Source of the DNA: Tissierellales bacterium
GTDB taxonomy: Bacteria; Bacillota; Clostridia; Tissierellales; Tissierellaceae
Direction: 5' to 3'
Assembly (NCBI GenBank): GCA_030146705.1
Contig: JASLBE010000002.1
Location: 1 to 64,000 of the forward strand
DNA length: 64,000 bases
This document shows positions 24,332 to 33,579 of the stretch, piece after piece. Position 1 is the first letter of the stretch, and each line of letters opens with the position of its first letter. The translations under genes and the position numbers were made by a program. The notes under the pieces are model-generated. The model was not told where the DNA came from. It worked only from the letters and a program-made list of their open reading frames with translations, and did no database searches.

Positions 24332-25516
24332 GTGAAAAATAAAGCAGTAGTTCTAGGGGCCAATTATTATATTGGCCTAAGTATAATTAGGTGTTTAGGG
24401 AAAAAGGGTGTCCATGTAGTTGCAGTTGACTATGATACTAAGGGAACCTATGGTTTTGACTCTAAATACTTGTCTGAAAAATTAATTGGACCGGACTCAA
24501 AAAAAGACCCAGAAGGTCTTTTAAATTTTTTAATAGATTACGGAAAAAAACAAGACTTAAAGCCAGTCCTTTATCCTTCAGCGGATGGCTATGCCGAATT
24601 TATTGATAAGTACCTTCCTATTTTAAGGGAGTACTACCTAATAAACCAAACTGAACAAGGACTTTTTACTAGGGTTATAGACAAGGGGAGTCTCTATAAA
24701 CTAGCAGAAAAATATAATATGCCTATACCTGAAACCCTTAGTATTGACCATAGTGACCTGGAAAAAAAGGTGGAGGAGCTTATAAAGTTTCCTTGCCTAG
24801 TAAAGCCTACAGATTCTCCAGCCTTTGTTGGGCATTTTAGGAAAAAATTATTTAAGGTCTATAATATGGAGGAACTAAGGGAGGCTATTTCTAAGTCAAC
24901 TGAGGCTGGACTAGAGGTTGTTGTCCAAAGGATTATACCTGGTTTTGATGACCATATGTATACTTTTGATGCCTACTTAGATCAAAATGCAAAGGTTAGC
25001 CACTGGACAACCTGTCAAAAGCTTAGGCAGTTTCCAATAAATTTTGGTGCCTCAGTTTATACTATCCAAAGGCATATACCAGAGCTAAGAGAAATTGGTG
25101 GAGATTTCCTTGAGCACTTAGGCTTTAAGGGTTTTGCTGAAATAGAATTTAAAAAGGATGCTGAAACTGGCAAGTACTATTTAATCGAAATAAATGCTAG
25201 GACCACTAATTTTAATCCTATGCTTGAAAAAGTTGGCCTAAATATGCCCTATATTGCCTATTTAGAATTAACAGACAAACTGCCTGAACCTAAGGCAATA
25301 ACAGAGGATACTAACACTGCCTTTTGGTACCTGTATGAGGACCTTTTGGCTATTAGGGGCTATTTAAAAACTAAACAATTAAGCCTGGGACAAGTACTTA
25401 AGTCCTTTTTTAGGCCTAAGGCTTATGCTATTTGGGACTTTAAAGACCCTAAGCCAGGCTTCCACTTCCTAGGGCTAAAGTTCAAAAGACTTTTTCAAAA
25501 AATTACAGGCAGGTAA
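24332..25516 (+). CDS. ATP-grasp carboxylate-amine ligase (D-aspartate-ligase-like)
   Basis: 394 residues, GTG start after AAGAGGTG. N-terminal pre-ATP-grasp fold ('AVVLGANYYIGLSIIRCLG'), 'FPCLVKPTDS' ATP-binding strand, and 'GFAEIEFKKD...YYLIEINART' with the Mg-binding Glu/Asn. It belongs to the group of AslFm, which adds D-aspartate to the lysine side chain of UDP-MurNAc-pentapeptide. Placement 50 bases after a MurE-like gene fits a role in forming a D-Asp or D-Glu cross-bridge as found in this bacterial group; the substrate is inferred, not seen. Confidence 0.75.
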   Translation: MKNKAVVLGANYYIGLSIIRCLGKKGVHVVAVDYDTKGTYGFDSKYLSEKLIGPDSKKDPEGLLNFLIDYGKKQDLKPVLYPSADGYAEFIDKYLPILREYYLINQTEQGLFTRVIDKGSLYKLAEKYNMPIPETLSIDHSDLEKKVEELIKFPCLVKPTDSPAFVGHFRKKLFKVYNMEELREAISKSTEAGLEVVVQRIIPGFDDHMYTFDAYLDQNAKVSHWTTCQKLRQFPINFGASVYTIQRHIPELREIGGDFLEHLGFKGFAEIEFKKDAETGKYYLIEINARTTNFNPMLEKVGLNMPYIAYLELTDKLPEPKAITEDTNTAFWYLYEDLLAIRGYLKTKQLSLGQVLKSFFRPKAYAIWDFKDPKPGFHFLGLKFKRLFQKITGR

Positions 25517-25547
25517 AAAGACTAAACTAAAGTTTAGTCTTTTTTTA
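25515..25547. terminator. Bidirectional terminator
   Basis: AGACTAAACT / AGTTTAGTCT stem flanked by A5 and T7 lies between the convergent ATP-grasp and dsdA genes. Confidence 0.88.
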
Positions 25548-26861
25548 TTCCTCGGACCCTATTAGGTCCCTTCCTATTTCTATATTTTCCTTCCTAATCT
25601 TCTCTGGAACTAGGCTTCCTCCAGTCCCCCAAACTATATGGGTAATATTTTTAATCCTAGGATAGGCCTCCTTAAAGTAAAGCCCTCCTAGCTCCTTGGA
25701 CATAAGTTCCGCCCCTAGAAAACCTGCACAGGCTGAAGGTTCTAAGTAGATACCCTCCCTAGTAAAAACCTTATACAAGTATTTATAAAGCTTCTCATCT
25801 CCTATTGTATATAGGCCACCAAGATGGTCTATTAAGCTTTTACTTACAAATTCAGAAGCCCTTCCAACTGCCAAACCATCTGCAGCTGTTATATTGTCTA
25901 TGCCAAAGTCTTGGACAGAATATTTATTAAAAGTCTTGGTATAAATCCCCATTAACATACAAGGAGAGTGGGTTGGTTCTGCAAAAAATATATGGACATT
26001 GTCCTTAAAAATAAGCTTAAGACCATAGGCTACCCCACCAGGTGCCCCACCAACCCCACAAGGTATATAAACACATAGGGGGTTTTCTTCGTTCACCTCT
26101 ATTTGCTTTTCTTTTAATTGCCTTTTAAGCCTTAGGGCTGCAACCCCATAGCCTAAAAATAGGTCCATAGATTTTTCATCATCTATAAAATAACTCCTAG
26201 GATTAAGGTCTGACTGCCTCCTACCCTCTTTTACAGCCTCACTATAATCATCCTCATATTCAATTACCTCTACCCCATTTTTCCTTAAAAGATCCTTCTT
26301 CCACTCCTTTGCATCACTAGACATATGGACTATTACCCTATATCCAATCTTGGCACTAACCATCCCAATACTAAGACCAAGATTACCAGTAGATCCAACC
26401 TGGATTATATAATCTTTAAAAAACTCCTTGGCATCTTTATTGGCTAATTTTAAATAGGAATCCCCCTCCCTTAAAAGCCCCTCTCTCCTAGCCAAGTCTT
26501 CCGTATGTTTTAAGACCTCATATATGCCTCCTCTAGCCTTAATGCTCCCAGCAACTGGCATGCTATTATCCTCCTTTAAATATAGGTCGCCTAATATGTC
26601 CAGGTCCTCCTCCAGGCCCTCTAGTCTAGTTAGGTTTGACTCTATTATCCCCTTACTAGGCTTAAGTTCTTCAAAACTTTCCCCTAAAAAAGGGGCAAAG
26701 TTTTCCAGTCTTTTTTCTGCCTCAAGGATTTCCTCCATATCAACTGGAAAATTCTTCACATCTTTAAACTTACGCCTATAGTCATTAAACCAAAAAACTT
26801 CTTCCAAGTTAATTAGCTCTTCCATTAAAGGATATTCTTCTATTAATTTTTTCTTTTCCAC
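25545..26861 (-). CDS. dsdA: D-serine ammonia-lyase (D-serine dehydratase)
   Basis: About 438 residues of the PLP fold-type II family. 'PVAGSIKARGGIYEVL' carries the PLP lysine, 'GSTGNLGLSIG' binds the phosphate-facing substrate region, 'IPCGVGGAPGG' is the phosphate loop, and 'FAEPTHSPCMLMG' and 'EPSACAGF' are DsdA-specific. It converts D-serine to pyruvate and ammonia. The GTG at 26861 follows AGAGGTG at five bases; the frame is open further upstream without a site. It fits amino-acid catabolism; no dsdX/dsdC neighbours. Confidence 0.93.
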   Translation of the reverse strand: MEKKKLIEEYPLMEELINLEEVFWFNDYRRKFKDVKNFPVDMEEILEAEKRLENFAPFLGESFEELKPSKGIIESNLTRLEGLEEDLDILGDLYLKEDNSMPVAGSIKARGGIYEVLKHTEDLARREGLLREGDSYLKLANKDAKEFFKDYIIQVGSTGNLGLSIGMVSAKIGYRVIVHMSSDAKEWKKDLLRKNGVEVIEYEDDYSEAVKEGRRQSDLNPRSYFIDDEKSMDLFLGYGVAALRLKRQLKEKQIEVNEENPLCVYIPCGVGGAPGGVAYGLKLIFKDNVHIFFAEPTHSPCMLMGIYTKTFNKYSVQDFGIDNITAADGLAVGRASEFVSKSLIDHLGGLYTIGDEKLYKYLYKVFTREGIYLEPSACAGFLGAELMSKELGGLYFKEAYPRIKNITHIVWGTGGSLVPEKIRKENIEIGRDLIGSEE

Positions 26862-27076
26862 ACTATCACCTCTAATTTTTTTAAGGACCAACTTATACTA
26901 TAATATACCATAGGAAGAAGCTTTTTTATACGGTAATTTTCAGATAATTCAAAGTCTTCCTCTAACTATCCAACATTTTTACCAAAGCCTATTTTATTGG
27001 CTAAAAACTGTAGTATAATATAAATTAGGAAGAATATTCTTTATAAGGCGAATTATCTAATAATAGGAGTGATAAT

Positions 27077-27844
27077 ATGAATAATGAATTAATAAAATTA
27101 ACAGCCAGTCAAGTAATGGAAAGAAACTTTGACAAGGCAATCCTAGCTGTTGGCTCTTGCGAGTGCCATGGCTTCCATTTAGCTGAAGGAACTGACACCT
27201 TGGTTTCCTATATCTTATCTAAGAAGATTGCAGACAATTTCGATGACCTCCTAGTCCTGCCTCCAATTACTGTAGGCTATAGCAGGCACTATGAAAGTTT
27301 TCCTTTCACCCTGTCTTTAAGCTATGAAACAACCATAAATGTAATATATGAAATATTAGAATCTGTAATTTTAAATGGGATAAATAAAATATTTGTCTTT
27401 AATGGCCATGACGGAAATATAGCCCCTATTGAAATAGCTTGTAGGAAGATAAAGGAAAACTACAGCCAGGCAAGAATTGCAACATTAGATAAGTGGTGGG
27501 AAATTTCAGGCAAGCTCCTACCAGAGGGAACCTTTGAAGTTTGGGGAGGTCAAGGACATGCTGGAGAAGGTGAGTCTTCCATAGCCTACTACCTATACCC
27601 AGACTGGAATGAACCTGAAAAAGCAACCTGTGTAGTTCCTGACAACCTACCTGAGCATATTGAAATTAAGTGGAACTTTGATGAAATTACTAATACAGGC
27701 CAAACTGGTGATGCCACCCGTGCAACTAGTGAAAAGGGAAGGCTTATGACTGATGTTTTAGTTAAGACTGTTACTGATGAAATTAAAAAATTAGATGAAA
27801 AAGATTGGAACTATTGCTCTAGCCAGTCCCTAGAAGACTGTTAG
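27077..27844 (+). CDS. Creatininase family metallohydrolase
   Basis: 255 residues with the creatininase layout: 'LAVGSCECHGFHLAEGTDTL' (metal His and Asp), 'VFNGHDGN' and 'GQGHAGEGESS' (metal Glu). The family covers creatinine amidohydrolase, MftE-type peptidases and FAPy-type deformylases, so the substrate is not settled. It has an AGGAGTGA site and stands alone between dsdA and the NSS transporter. The first motif has Cys where many members have Glu-Gln-His. Confidence 0.85.
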   Translation: MNNELIKLTASQVMERNFDKAILAVGSCECHGFHLAEGTDTLVSYILSKKIADNFDDLLVLPPITVGYSRHYESFPFTLSLSYETTINVIYEILESVILNGINKIFVFNGHDGNIAPIEIACRKIKENYSQARIATLDKWWEISGKLLPEGTFEVWGGQGHAGEGESSIAYYLYPDWNEPEKATCVVPDNLPEHIEIKWNFDEITNTGQTGDATRATSEKGRLMTDVLVKTVTDEIKKLDEKDWNYCSSQSLEDC

Positions 27845-27977
27845 TCCATTTTCTAATTATTCACTAATTTCTCCTTAGTTAATCTTTGCTTTCTTTAGCC
27901 CTTTTAGTAGATAGATTGGTCTTTAGATGATATAATTGATAAAGTTAAGAATTAAAAGATTATTTTGGAGGGTTTAT

Positions 27978-29312
27978 ATGAGTGATAATGTTTCCAATAT
28001 AGGTGGGGGGAGGAAAAAGTTTAGCTCCAAGCTAGGATTTATACTTTCCTGTGTTGGTTCTGCTGTAGGAATGGCAAATATTTGGGCCTTTCCTTATAGG
28101 ATTGGAAAGTATGGCGGGGCAACTTTTTTACTTATCTATATATTTTTTATTGGGCTTTTTTCCAATATTGGACTTTCAACAGAATTTGCAATTGGAAGAA
28201 AGACCAGGACCGGAACTTTAGGCAGCTATAAGTATGCCTGGAGTTGTAAGAATAAAGAAAATTTTGGTGCAAATATTGGTTGGCTACCCCTAATAGGGTC
28301 TCTTGGCATATCCATTGGCTATGCTGTCATAGTTGGCTGGGTTTTAAGGACCCTAGTTGGGGCCATTACCGGTAAGTTATTTACAATGGATTCCATAGAC
28401 TTCTTTATGGAGTCAGCCGGTAGTTTTGGCTCCTATCCTTGGCATATTATAGTAGTACTTTTAACCCTTTTCACCCTTATGTTAAGTGCTGAAAGTATTG
28501 AAAAGACTAATAAAATTATGATGCCTGCATTTTTCATCTTGTTTTTTGTCTTGGCCATAAGGGTTGCTTTTTTGCCAGGGGCTATGGAGGGCTATAAGTA
28601 TTTGTTTACTCCAAATTTGGCCTATTTTAAAAATCCAGATACCTGGATAATGGCCATGGGACAGGCTTTTTTCTCCCTATCAGTAACGGGGAGTGGTATG
28701 ATTGTTTATGGTGCCTACCTGCCTGATAGTGAAGATATTGTTCATTCTGCACAAATCACTGGTATTTTTGACCTAGTGGCTGCCCTAGTTTCAGCCCTAG
28801 TTATAATTCCGGCCTGCTTTGCCTTTAATATTGATATTAATGCTGGCCCGCCCCTAATGTTTTTTACTATACCAAAGATTTTATCCCAAATTCCAATGGG
28901 TAGGTTTTTTGCAATTTTATTTTTCTTATCTGTAATTTTTGCAGGAGTTTCCTCCCTGCAAAATATGTTTGAGGTGGTTGCAGAGTCTTTGGAGAGAAGG
29001 TTTAAGCTTAAAAGAAAGCCTGTCCTTCTTATCCTAGCCTTTCTCTGCCTTGGAGTTGGCCTGTTTATTGAGGCTGAACCAACTGTTGGTAGGTGGATGG
29101 ATATTATTTCCATCTATATAATCCCACTAGGTGCTGTACTAGGTGCCATATCTTGGTTCTTTATCCTAGATAATGAAATTTTAATTACAGAAATAAATAA
29201 GGGGTCTAGTAAGTTCTACGGAAAAAGATTTTTAAATATAGGCAAGTTTATCTATGTCCCAATAGCTCTTATAGTTTTTATACTAGGGCTTGTCTACGGG
29301 GGGATTGGATAA
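27978..29312 (+). CDS. Sodium-dependent transporter, NSS (SNF) family
   Basis: About 444 residues with 11-12 helices. The first helices hold the NSS signature 'GFILSCVGSAVGMANIWAFP' and 'GGATFLLIYIFF', which build the Na+ and substrate sites. Prokaryotic members (LeuT, TnaT, MhsT) import amino acids with Na+. The ATG at 27978 follows TTGGAGGG. Substrate not predictable by eye; the surrounding amino-acid genes agree with an amino-acid importer. Confidence 0.92.
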   Translation: MSDNVSNIGGGRKKFSSKLGFILSCVGSAVGMANIWAFPYRIGKYGGATFLLIYIFFIGLFSNIGLSTEFAIGRKTRTGTLGSYKYAWSCKNKENFGANIGWLPLIGSLGISIGYAVIVGWVLRTLVGAITGKLFTMDSIDFFMESAGSFGSYPWHIIVVLLTLFTLMLSAESIEKTNKIMMPAFFILFFVLAIRVAFLPGAMEGYKYLFTPNLAYFKNPDTWIMAMGQAFFSLSVTGSGMIVYGAYLPDSEDIVHSAQITGIFDLVAALVSALVIIPACFAFNIDINAGPPLMFFTIPKILSQIPMGRFFAILFFLSVIFAGVSSLQNMFEVVAESLERRFKLKRKPVLLILAFLCLGVGLFIEAEPTVGRWMDIISIYIIPLGAVLGAISWFFILDNEILITEINKGSSKFYGKRFLNIGKFIYVPIALIVFILGLVYGGIG

Positions 29313-29346
29313 AAAAAGTTCACTTCAATTGAAGTGAACTTTTTTA
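29312..29346. terminator. Bidirectional terminator
   Basis: A perfect 22-base palindromic stem around GTTCACTTC/GAAGTGAAC flanked by A and T runs, shared by the convergent NSS and TRAP units. Confidence 0.93.
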
Positions 29347-29360
29347 TTTATATCCTATAA

Positions 29361-31733
29361 CTAGGCCAAACTCTTAGACCTATTTTTTTGGATTATATAA
29401 ACTAGGCCCAAGGCTGCTAGTCCTACTACATCTGTTATAATACCTGGTTTTAATAGTAAAAATGCTGCAACCGCAAGTATTATCCTCTCAAAAGGTTTTG
29501 AATCTGTAATAAAGTATCCTTCCACTGTTGAAGCCAAACATATAATCCCTATAAGGGCTGAAACTATTATAGGTAGGGCTGCATAAATTGGAAGGAAGTT
29601 TACTGTACTTCCATTCATCGAATCTATTAAGATTAAATGAGAATTAAGGGCAAATAAATATGGGACTATGAAGGCCGCTAGGGCTATTTTTATAGCTTGA
29701 ACCCCTGTCTTCATTGAATTTGCTCCTGCTATTCCTGCTCCTGCATAGGCCGCTAGGGCTACTGGAGGAGTAATATCTGCCACAACCCCAAAGTATAGGA
29801 TAAATAAGTGGGCAGCCATTAGGTTTACATTTAATTTTAATAGGGCTGGAACTGCCATAGTTGCAAGAACTATATACTTAGCAGTTGTTGGTAGACCCAT
29901 ACCTAAGATTATACTTGCCACCATTGTAAAGAATAAAGTTAAAAGTAGGTTACCACCTGCTGCTGAAACTATTATTCCTGCAAGTCTTAAGCCTAGGCCT
30001 GTAAGAGTTACAACCCCTACTATCATACCTGCACAAGCACAGGCACAAGCTACTCCCACTGCTCCCTTGGCTCCAGATGCCAAGGCTTCTAATATATTGT
30101 CTAGGTTAAAGTTAGCTGCTTCTGATTTGTCTTCCTTAACTTCTTTCCTAAAGTTTTTAACTAAAAATCCAAATAATACTGGGAAAACTACTGCAAGTAC
30201 CAGGGAAATTATTTCCACATTTCCTGGAAGTTTAAGTTCTGGTAAAAACCTACTTCCTAGTAGGTAGGTCGCAAAAATTAATGGTAGGACCTTTTTTATA
30301 TCCATAGGGTTTTCTCCCTTTATCATTGATGCCATTAGGGCTATAATAGCTGAAAATACTATGGCATAATAGGCAGAAATTGTTGGAGTATATCCCTTAA
30401 CTAAAAGATAAACTATTAGGGCCAATGGTAAAAATAGGTAGCCCCTTTCCTTTAAAATCTTGCTTATTTTTGGTAACTCCTCCCTAGGTAGGCCCTTAAG
30501 TCCTAACCTAGATGCTTCTAGGTGGACAGTTACAGCTACTGCAAAATAATATAGGATGGCTGGTATAAGGGCCGCAATTATAATATCCTTATAGGCTATA
30601 CCAGTAAACTCTGCCATTATAAAGGCTGCTGCCCCCATTACTGGTGGCATTATCTGCCCACCTGTTGAAGCTGTTGCCTCTACTGCCCCTGCAAATTCTG
30701 GTTCATAACCAGTTTCTATCATAAGTGGAATTGTAAAGGCTCCAGTTGTTACAGTATTGGCTACTGAACTTCCTGATATAGACCCCATAAATCCACTGGC
30801 TACTACGGCTGTCATAGCTGGCCCAGACTTTAAGTGTCCTGTTAAGGCATAGGCTATGTCTATAAAGAATTTTCCAACCCCAGTCTTGTCTAAAAAGGCA
30901 CCAAATAGGATAAACATAAAGACAAAGGTCGCTGAAACTCCCAGTGGTATCCCCATTATACCTTCTGTTGTTAGGTACATATGGGAAATTATCCTTCCCA
31001 CCCTATAACCCTTGTGGGCTAAAACTCCTGGTAGGTAGGGACCAAAGTAGGCGTAAAATAAAAATGCTATGGCAACTAGTGGTAGTTCCACCCCTACAAC
31101 CCTCCTAGAAAGCTCTATGGTTAAAAGGATTGCTAGTCCACCAAATAGGAAGTCTATCTTGGTATAGTCTGCCCCTTTTAGGGATATTTCCTTATAGTTC
31201 ATAAATATATAGCCAAAGACTACAATAGATAAGACTATATATAGGATATCCAATGGGTCTACTGAATTTTTCCTAGTCCTCCTCTTGCCACCATACAGGA
31301 TAAAGCTTGATCCTATACTTAAAACTACTGCTACTGGCATTATAAATATTTCCCTAAATATCCCCATAAAAAACAGGACATAAACTACTAGAAAAATTAG
31401 GTCTATGGTCTTTAACCTTTTAAAATATGCCTTTAAATTAAACTTCTTTTCCTTCCTACCCATTCCTATTTCTGAGCCTGGATAGTATAAAAAACCTAGT
31501 ATAAATGTAAATATTATATGGAGAGACCTCTGCCTAAAGGTTATTAGGGTCCCCCAGCCTGCTGTAAATGTTTGGAAGATGGACATAAGTATTGCAACTC
31601 CCATAGCCAGGCTAGCCAAGTTTCCTCTTAAGGTCCTTAACTTGGACGCATCTAAGTCGTATTGTTCCATTAGTTTTTCCACATGAGAATCGTCGTGCAT
31701 ATTACTAATGGCTCCTTTATTTTTATCTACCAT
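29361..31733 (-). CDS. TRAP transporter fused permease (4TM/12TM, TAXI type)
   Basis: About 790 residues. An N-terminal DctQ-like part (to about 170) is fused to the large DctM-like permease, recognisable from 'GFMGSISGSSVANTVTTGAFTIPLMI', 'GGQIMPPVMGAAAFIMAEF', 'MGLPTTAKYIVLATMAVPAL' and 'DITPPVALAAYAGAGIAG'. TAXI-type TRAP systems use such fused permeases. They import organic acids with an ion gradient. The ATG at 31733 follows AGGGGTGA, which includes the stop of the DUF1850 gene upstream, so translation is coupled. Confidence 0.93.
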   Translation of the reverse strand: MVDKNKGAISNMHDDSHVEKLMEQYDLDASKLRTLRGNLASLAMGVAILMSIFQTFTAGWGTLITFRQRSLHIIFTFILGFLYYPGSEIGMGRKEKKFNLKAYFKRLKTIDLIFLVVYVLFFMGIFREIFIMPVAVVLSIGSSFILYGGKRRTRKNSVDPLDILYIVLSIVVFGYIFMNYKEISLKGADYTKIDFLFGGLAILLTIELSRRVVGVELPLVAIAFLFYAYFGPYLPGVLAHKGYRVGRIISHMYLTTEGIMGIPLGVSATFVFMFILFGAFLDKTGVGKFFIDIAYALTGHLKSGPAMTAVVASGFMGSISGSSVANTVTTGAFTIPLMIETGYEPEFAGAVEATASTGGQIMPPVMGAAAFIMAEFTGIAYKDIIIAALIPAILYYFAVAVTVHLEASRLGLKGLPREELPKISKILKERGYLFLPLALIVYLLVKGYTPTISAYYAIVFSAIIALMASMIKGENPMDIKKVLPLIFATYLLGSRFLPELKLPGNVEIISLVLAVVFPVLFGFLVKNFRKEVKEDKSEAANFNLDNILEALASGAKGAVGVACACACAGMIVGVVTLTGLGLRLAGIIVSAAGGNLLLTLFFTMVASIILGMGLPTTAKYIVLATMAVPALLKLNVNLMAAHLFILYFGVVADITPPVALAAYAGAGIAGANSMKTGVQAIKIALAAFIVPYLFALNSHLILIDSMNGSTVNFLPIYAALPIIVSALIGIICLASTVEGYFITDSKPFERIILAVAAFLLLKPGIITDVVGLAALGLVYIIQKNRSKSLA

Positions 31734-31738
31734 TATCT

Positions 31739-32245
31739 TCACCCCTTTAAATTTAACAAATATCTTAAATAACTTTTCCTAACTTGCCTAAACTCAACTG
31801 CTTCTTTTCCCCTGCTAAAATTTTTAAATGGAAGTTCCCTACTATTAAAAATCAACCTATGGTTGGCCCTAACATCCCCAGTCCTATAAACTAAAGGGCT
31901 TATTTTCTTATTAATATTATAAATCCTAAATAACTTTTCCTTAGGGTCTATTTCAAAATCATAGGGAGTATCTGATGGAAGGCCAGCTCCATAGTCTTTA
32001 AAAGTGCTTTCAAGAAGCACAGGTCCTCCCTCCTCCATCCTATAAGTCTCTGTAACAGGGCTTAGCATAACAGAATGAGTATACTTTATTGTAAAAATCT
32101 TGTCTTTTGGCCTAAAGTATCCTAGGTGGCCTTGGTTATCAAAGTCCCTGGCCTCCAAAAGGTCAACTGGCCTTAATAGTATAAGGCCCAAAAGCAAAAA
32201 AACAAGTATTAAAAATGTCTTATTTGCTAATGCCAACCTCTTCAT
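31739..32245 (-). CDS. DUF1850 protein of the TAXI-TRAP operon
   Basis: 168 residues with one N-terminal membrane helix (about 8-26) and the DUF1850 segment 'FTIKYTHSVMLSPVTETYRM' plus 'STFKDYGAGLPS'. The family is regularly found next to TAXI-type TRAP genes, as here between the binding protein and the permease. Its start overlaps the end of the binding-protein gene by 26 bases. Function unknown; possibly an accessory of the transporter facing the outside. Confidence 0.85.
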   Translation of the reverse strand: MKRLALANKTFLILVFLLLGLILLRPVDLLEARDFDNQGHLGYFRPKDKIFTIKYTHSVMLSPVTETYRMEEGGPVLLESTFKDYGAGLPSDTPYDFEIDPKEKLFRIYNINKKISPLVYRTGDVRANHRLIFNSRELPFKNFSRGKEAVEFRQVRKSYLRYLLNLKG

Positions 32246-33206
32246 AATATCTCAGAGCTCCTGGATGGACATCAATCGGCATACCCTTTAGGGCATTTTC
32301 AAGTTTTATATCCTTCCCCCTGGCATGACTTTCTTCTATGACATGTTTTTGCTCATATAGTTGCTTGGTTAGTTCATAAACTAAGTCTTCATCTAAGTTT
32401 TCTGGAACTACAAGCATAGCCATAACTGCTGCTGCCAAGACATCATCATCATTACTTTTATAGGTTCCTGCTTCTATATTAACATCTGTATAATATGGAT
32501 ATTTTTTGGAAAGCTCTTCTACTTTTTCCTTTTGAATAGGTACAATATTTACCTTGGCAGTTTGGGTTACTTCTGTTACTGCAGATGTTGGAAGTGCTGC
32601 TGTAACAAAGGCTGCATCTACTTGCTTGTTTTTAATCTGGTCTGCTGCCTCACTAAATGACAAAAAATCTGCCTTTATATCATCATAAGTCATATTGTAA
32701 ACCTCTAAGATTTGCCTTGCATTTACTTCAGTACCAGAACCAGGTCCACCTACTGCTACCCTTTTTCCCTTTAGGTCTTCTATGGATTTTATGCCTGATT
32801 CTTCTGTGGCTATGATTTGAATAACTTCTGGATAAAGAACTGATAAACCTCTTATATTTCTAACTCTTTCCTTGTTTTTAAAGGACTCTATCCCCTCCCA
32901 GGCATAGTAGGTTACATCATTTTGAACAAAACCTACCTCTGTCTCTCCTGAGGCTACTAGTCCAATATTTTCAACTGAAGCTCCTGTTGCTTGAGAGTTG
33001 GATATTACTCCATCAATAGTATTAAAAATATTACTAAGGGCCCCTCCTAGTGGATAATATGCACCAGCTGTCCCCCCTGTTGCTATTGTAACAAATTCCC
33101 TATTACTAGGTCTTTTCTGCTCAAATTTCTCACCATCTTCTACACAGGCTACCAGGGCCGAAGCCATAACAACCATAGTTAGAATTAAGCTTATTCTTTT
33201 TTTCAT
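32220..33206 (-). CDS. TAXI family TRAP transporter solute-binding protein
   Basis: 328 residues. A lipoprotein signal ends at 'ALVAC' (Cys21), followed by the TAXI signature 'FVTIATGGTAGAYYPLGGAL' and 'SQATGASVENIGLVASGETEVGFVQNDV', then 'GKRVAVGGPGSGTEVNARQIL'. TAXI proteins deliver glutamate-like or other organic acids to the fused permease. It is the first gene of the three-gene operon. Confidence 0.93.
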   Translation of the reverse strand: MKKRISLILTMVVMASALVACVEDGEKFEQKRPSNREFVTIATGGTAGAYYPLGGALSNIFNTIDGVISNSQATGASVENIGLVASGETEVGFVQNDVTYYAWEGIESFKNKERVRNIRGLSVLYPEVIQIIATEESGIKSIEDLKGKRVAVGGPGSGTEVNARQILEVYNMTYDDIKADFLSFSEAADQIKNKQVDAAFVTAALPTSAVTEVTQTAKVNIVPIQKEKVEELSKKYPYYTDVNIEAGTYKSNDDDVLAAAVMAMLVVPENLDEDLVYELTKQLYEQKHVIEESHARGKDIKLENALKGMPIDVHPGALRYYEEVGISK

Positions 33207-33579
33207 AATTTCCTACCTCCTATTTTAAATTTTTATCTCAAGAATATTTACCATCTTAACTTATAAATATTCTTTCTAGCTTAATATAATAAAAAATAAA
33301 AAATACTCCTTAGTAAATAAAGAGTACAGCCATAAATAATTTATATTAATTTATAGGAACCAGTTTCCCGGAACCTATCTTAAATAGACCAAGATTTTAA
33401 ACTTTAATTTACTTACTTTTCACCTGTATAACTAAACAACAAGCAGGTTGTTAACCACCATAAGAAAATATAAAATTTACCTATCCTAGCCTTAATATTA
33501 TAAAATATAATCCAACTACTAGCCAAGTCCTAACTATAAAGTAATTTTCGGCTAGATAAAAAAATTTACAACTAGCCTA
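33207..33579. other. Intergenic region upstream of the TAXI operon
   Basis: About 370 AT-rich bases without a credible gene on either strand. It holds a 10-bp inverted repeat, AGAATATTTA (33241-33250) and TAAATATTCT (33264-33273), about 35-65 bases before the TAXI start, a likely operator or leader hairpin. Two GGAACC copies lie at about 33356-33376. No T-box or riboswitch core was recognised. Confidence 0.5.

Noticed and set aside
27845..27977. Riboswitch or T-box before the NSS transporter
   Set aside because: The stretch is short and unstructured and has no conserved core that I know.
33300..33480. Possible T-box or other riboswitch upstream of the TAXI operon
   Set aside because: GGAACC copies and a short hairpin are present, but no T-box sequence, specifier arm or terminator pairing was found.
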